DNA of 64,000 nt from Holothuria scabra (Eukaryota > Echinodermata > Holothuroidea > Aspidochirotida > Holothuriidae). Where the stretch lies: the NCBI GenBank assembly GCA_037179385.1, contig CM074187.1:7068001-7132000 (forward strand). Reading direction: 5' to 3'. Shown piece by piece: positions 61,895 through 64,000 of this stretch (positions are counted from its first letter, which is position 1; each line of letters begins with the position of its first letter). Below the pieces are notes generated by a model that saw only the letters and a list, made by a program, of their open reading frames with translations, did no database searches and had not been told where the DNA came from. A program made the translations under genes and the position numbers.

Positions 61895-64000
61895 CGTGAG
61901 GCACGTCTAATCATATTTTAACGTCCAAAGTTTACTTTCTAGCTAAAACTAATCATGTAATTGACATTTATATTTAGGGCGTTAGGTGTGCATTAACAAA
62001 AAAAATGCTCAGAATGCTCAGAAACGCAATTTCCGGTGATCTTGGATTTTTTTCGAACGAACGTTTTACGGTACACCTAGCGGGAAAATGATGCTTTAAA
62101 CTGTAGCTTTATAATCACGCGACAAAGTTGTCTATTCAGCAGACTAACCTACAACAGTCTTTAGGCAGTTTAAGACAGAGGAATGAGGGTATTTAGAGCA
62201 GGGAGCTGGTCAGAGAATCTATTTCGCAACGAGATGTCAAAACTTGAAACGACCCTTTTATCTCTCTGTTAAAGATTTCATCGAACAGGTTTATTTCAGT
62301 GTTAACAGACATATAATTCTCTTATCTGCAAAGATTATGAATCGGATGTCCTGCTATATTTTCTTATTGTTACGAATTAAGAGATGAGTTAAGCTATTTC
62401 TAACTCCCCACATCAACAAACTAATTTGCATTGTCCAAACCCATTCTGTGCGTCATCGACCGGCGACCGGTCTTTATATACCTAAAAACCTATTGTACGA
62501 TTCGACAGTAGATGACCTTTCTTGCACCTTCGAATTAAACTATCGTCATATTGAGCGACTTTGTTAATAAATCTGAAATCATTGCAATGGCTGAGATTGG
62601 CGAGTCTATTTTGAATGTTTGAGTCGGAAAGTCGTCCTTCGGCCGCGCCGTCAAAACCTTCCACTCGATTGCACCTTGTACGCCCATTGCGTCATTTCTG
62701 GGACTTTAGATGAAAATCCACTGACGTTTAAATTAAATTAGACGGTTGACAGGGTGCTTGCAGTTAATGTAATATTTTAAGTACAATCTGGTCGTAGTAT
62801 TTAGTCGTCCTGGGTGCAACGAATTCATAACTGTCCGTATGTGTGATTATAAATTTGATTTCTGATCTGAAGAATTTGATTAACAAAGTAAATGCCAGTT
62901 GAATATGAGACTTGGTGTCCGGTAAAATACTTAGAGATTGATTTAATCCCGCAGAAAAAGGAAAACATTTCTGTATGAAAAAGAAAACTGTTCTTTGGAA
63001 TGAGAAATCACAAATATTATTCCTCCGCTTATATTTTTATTTTTTTTTAGTATTTTTAGTCCTTAAACTTAGGCCTTGAACCTTTACGTGGGCTCAAGTT
63101 ATAAGATTTGATTTGATTTTTGAAGGAAGGAGAGTTTTACTCTCTAACGACACTAACGGCCTTTTTTCACTTACGAGGCTCTGGATTGTTCCCAAGTTCT
63201 TACTCTGTTACTTTTGTGGCACTGGCACGCACAACAGCAGTGGGCTCCATTTTTAAAGTCTTTGGTAGGACTCGGTCTGGGCTTTGGACCTTGAATCTTC
63301 CGGCGAGAGTCGAGTGATCTATCATTAGACAACATCTGGTTTATTTTTTCCAGAAGGAATACATTAGAGCCCTTTTCCCATGCTACTACGTTATTCAACC
63401 ATTGATGTCTACGTCTATGCATCTAGAGTCACCTTATTTGTTACATGATAACATATCGCCAGATAGTCTCAGTTCCCTTAATTTTACTGAAGGGGTGTCC
63501 CCTTCAAATACTCGTGGTCACTTCACGCTTTTCTATATGTAACTCAGTAGTCTCTCAATTTATCTGTTCAAAATACTTTCTTCAAAGTCCCCCATGAAAA
63601 TTGTCCTGCTGTGTGCCCACGCAAGACTAACTTACGTTCGCAGGCAAGTGCCATTATCTTTTGCAACTCCCTGCTTCAATGAGTACATTTTGCGCAAATT
63701 TCACCCAATCAACAGAATTCTTTTAGATAAATGATAAGAAATGTTGTTTTGACAGTTGATACAATTTTGTGATTTTTAACTTTCAAAACCCGAAAGTCAA
63801 GTCAGTGGGCCTGTAGCCATCTCTACAGAGAATTAGCCTATGATTAACCAGACTATGGAAGAAAGATAACAAGTGTGTGATGCTTCAATAATTAGAGTAT
63901 TTGCTATAAAACTTTTGCCTCTACAACAAAGCCCAAAGGACGTGACGCGATCATTTAGCTTCCGAGAACAACTTCAAACTCGCCGATCATTACAGCCATC
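61895..64000. other. No recognisable feature (2.1 kb)
   Basis: The minus-strand 60-codon frame at 62482-62664 has a protein-like composition but no motif I can name. Everything else looks random. Confidence 0.4.

Noticed and set aside
62482..62664. 60-codon minus-strand frame with protein-like composition
   Set aside because: No family resemblance, no clear start context or splice partners; kept only as a note.

Overview
This is eukaryotic nuclear DNA from an animal. It is AT-rich, has spliced genes with long introns and GT-AG splice sites, and is crowded with transposable elements (CR1-type and other LINEs, tRNA-derived SINEs, piggyBac-like and hAT-like MITEs). Long tandem arrays and simple repeats are also present. 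The mixture looks like a marine invertebrate deuterostome. An echinoderm such as a sea cucumber is my best guess, but this rests on the general look of the repeats and is low confidence.

Two host genes can be rebuilt exon by exon, both on the minus strand. At 1850-13951 lies a complete six-exon gene for a membrane-anchored ectonucleotide pyrophosphatase/phosphodiesterase (ENPP4/5/6/7 type, 466 residues, signal peptide and C-terminal membrane helix). It keeps the nucleophile and most zinc ligands, but one zinc-binding His is Gln and the conserved active-site Asn is Ser. At 23677-43569 lies most of POFUT2, the ER protein O-fucosyltransferase for thrombospondin repeats. Its first exon sits 7.4 kb upstream of the second. 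Exon 4 exists in two diverged, equally long (67 nt), phase-matched copies, which is the signature of mutually exclusive splicing. The last third of POFUT2 was not found before the ENPP gene begins.

Layout. 1-1849: ENPP 3' flank. 1850-13951: ENPP with MITE-filled introns, including two 251-bp piggyBac-like elements. 14.0-23.7 kb: a G+ minisatellite, an L1/Tx1-type LINE fragment, a SINE, a 1.3-kb array of about 145-bp units carrying nuclear-receptor DR1-like sites, and an inverted-repeat element. 23.7-43.6 kb: POFUT2, whose introns hold two abutting LINE fragments, further DR1 arrays, several MITEs, a 1.67-kb hAT-like element and a LINE relic split by a TIR insertion. 43.8-64 kb: no recognisable host gene. 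This part holds two copies of one CR1 family with pentanucleotide tails, a 445-bp ATTTC array, SINE copies, small TIR elements and a GC-rich block near 55-56.4 kb.

The two genes have no obvious joint pathway beyond both acting in the secretory system: POFUT2 in the ER lumen, ENPP on the cell surface. The most notable observations are the POFUT2 alternative exon pair, the altered ENPP active site, and the nuclear-receptor-like half-site arrays in POFUT2 intron 1.
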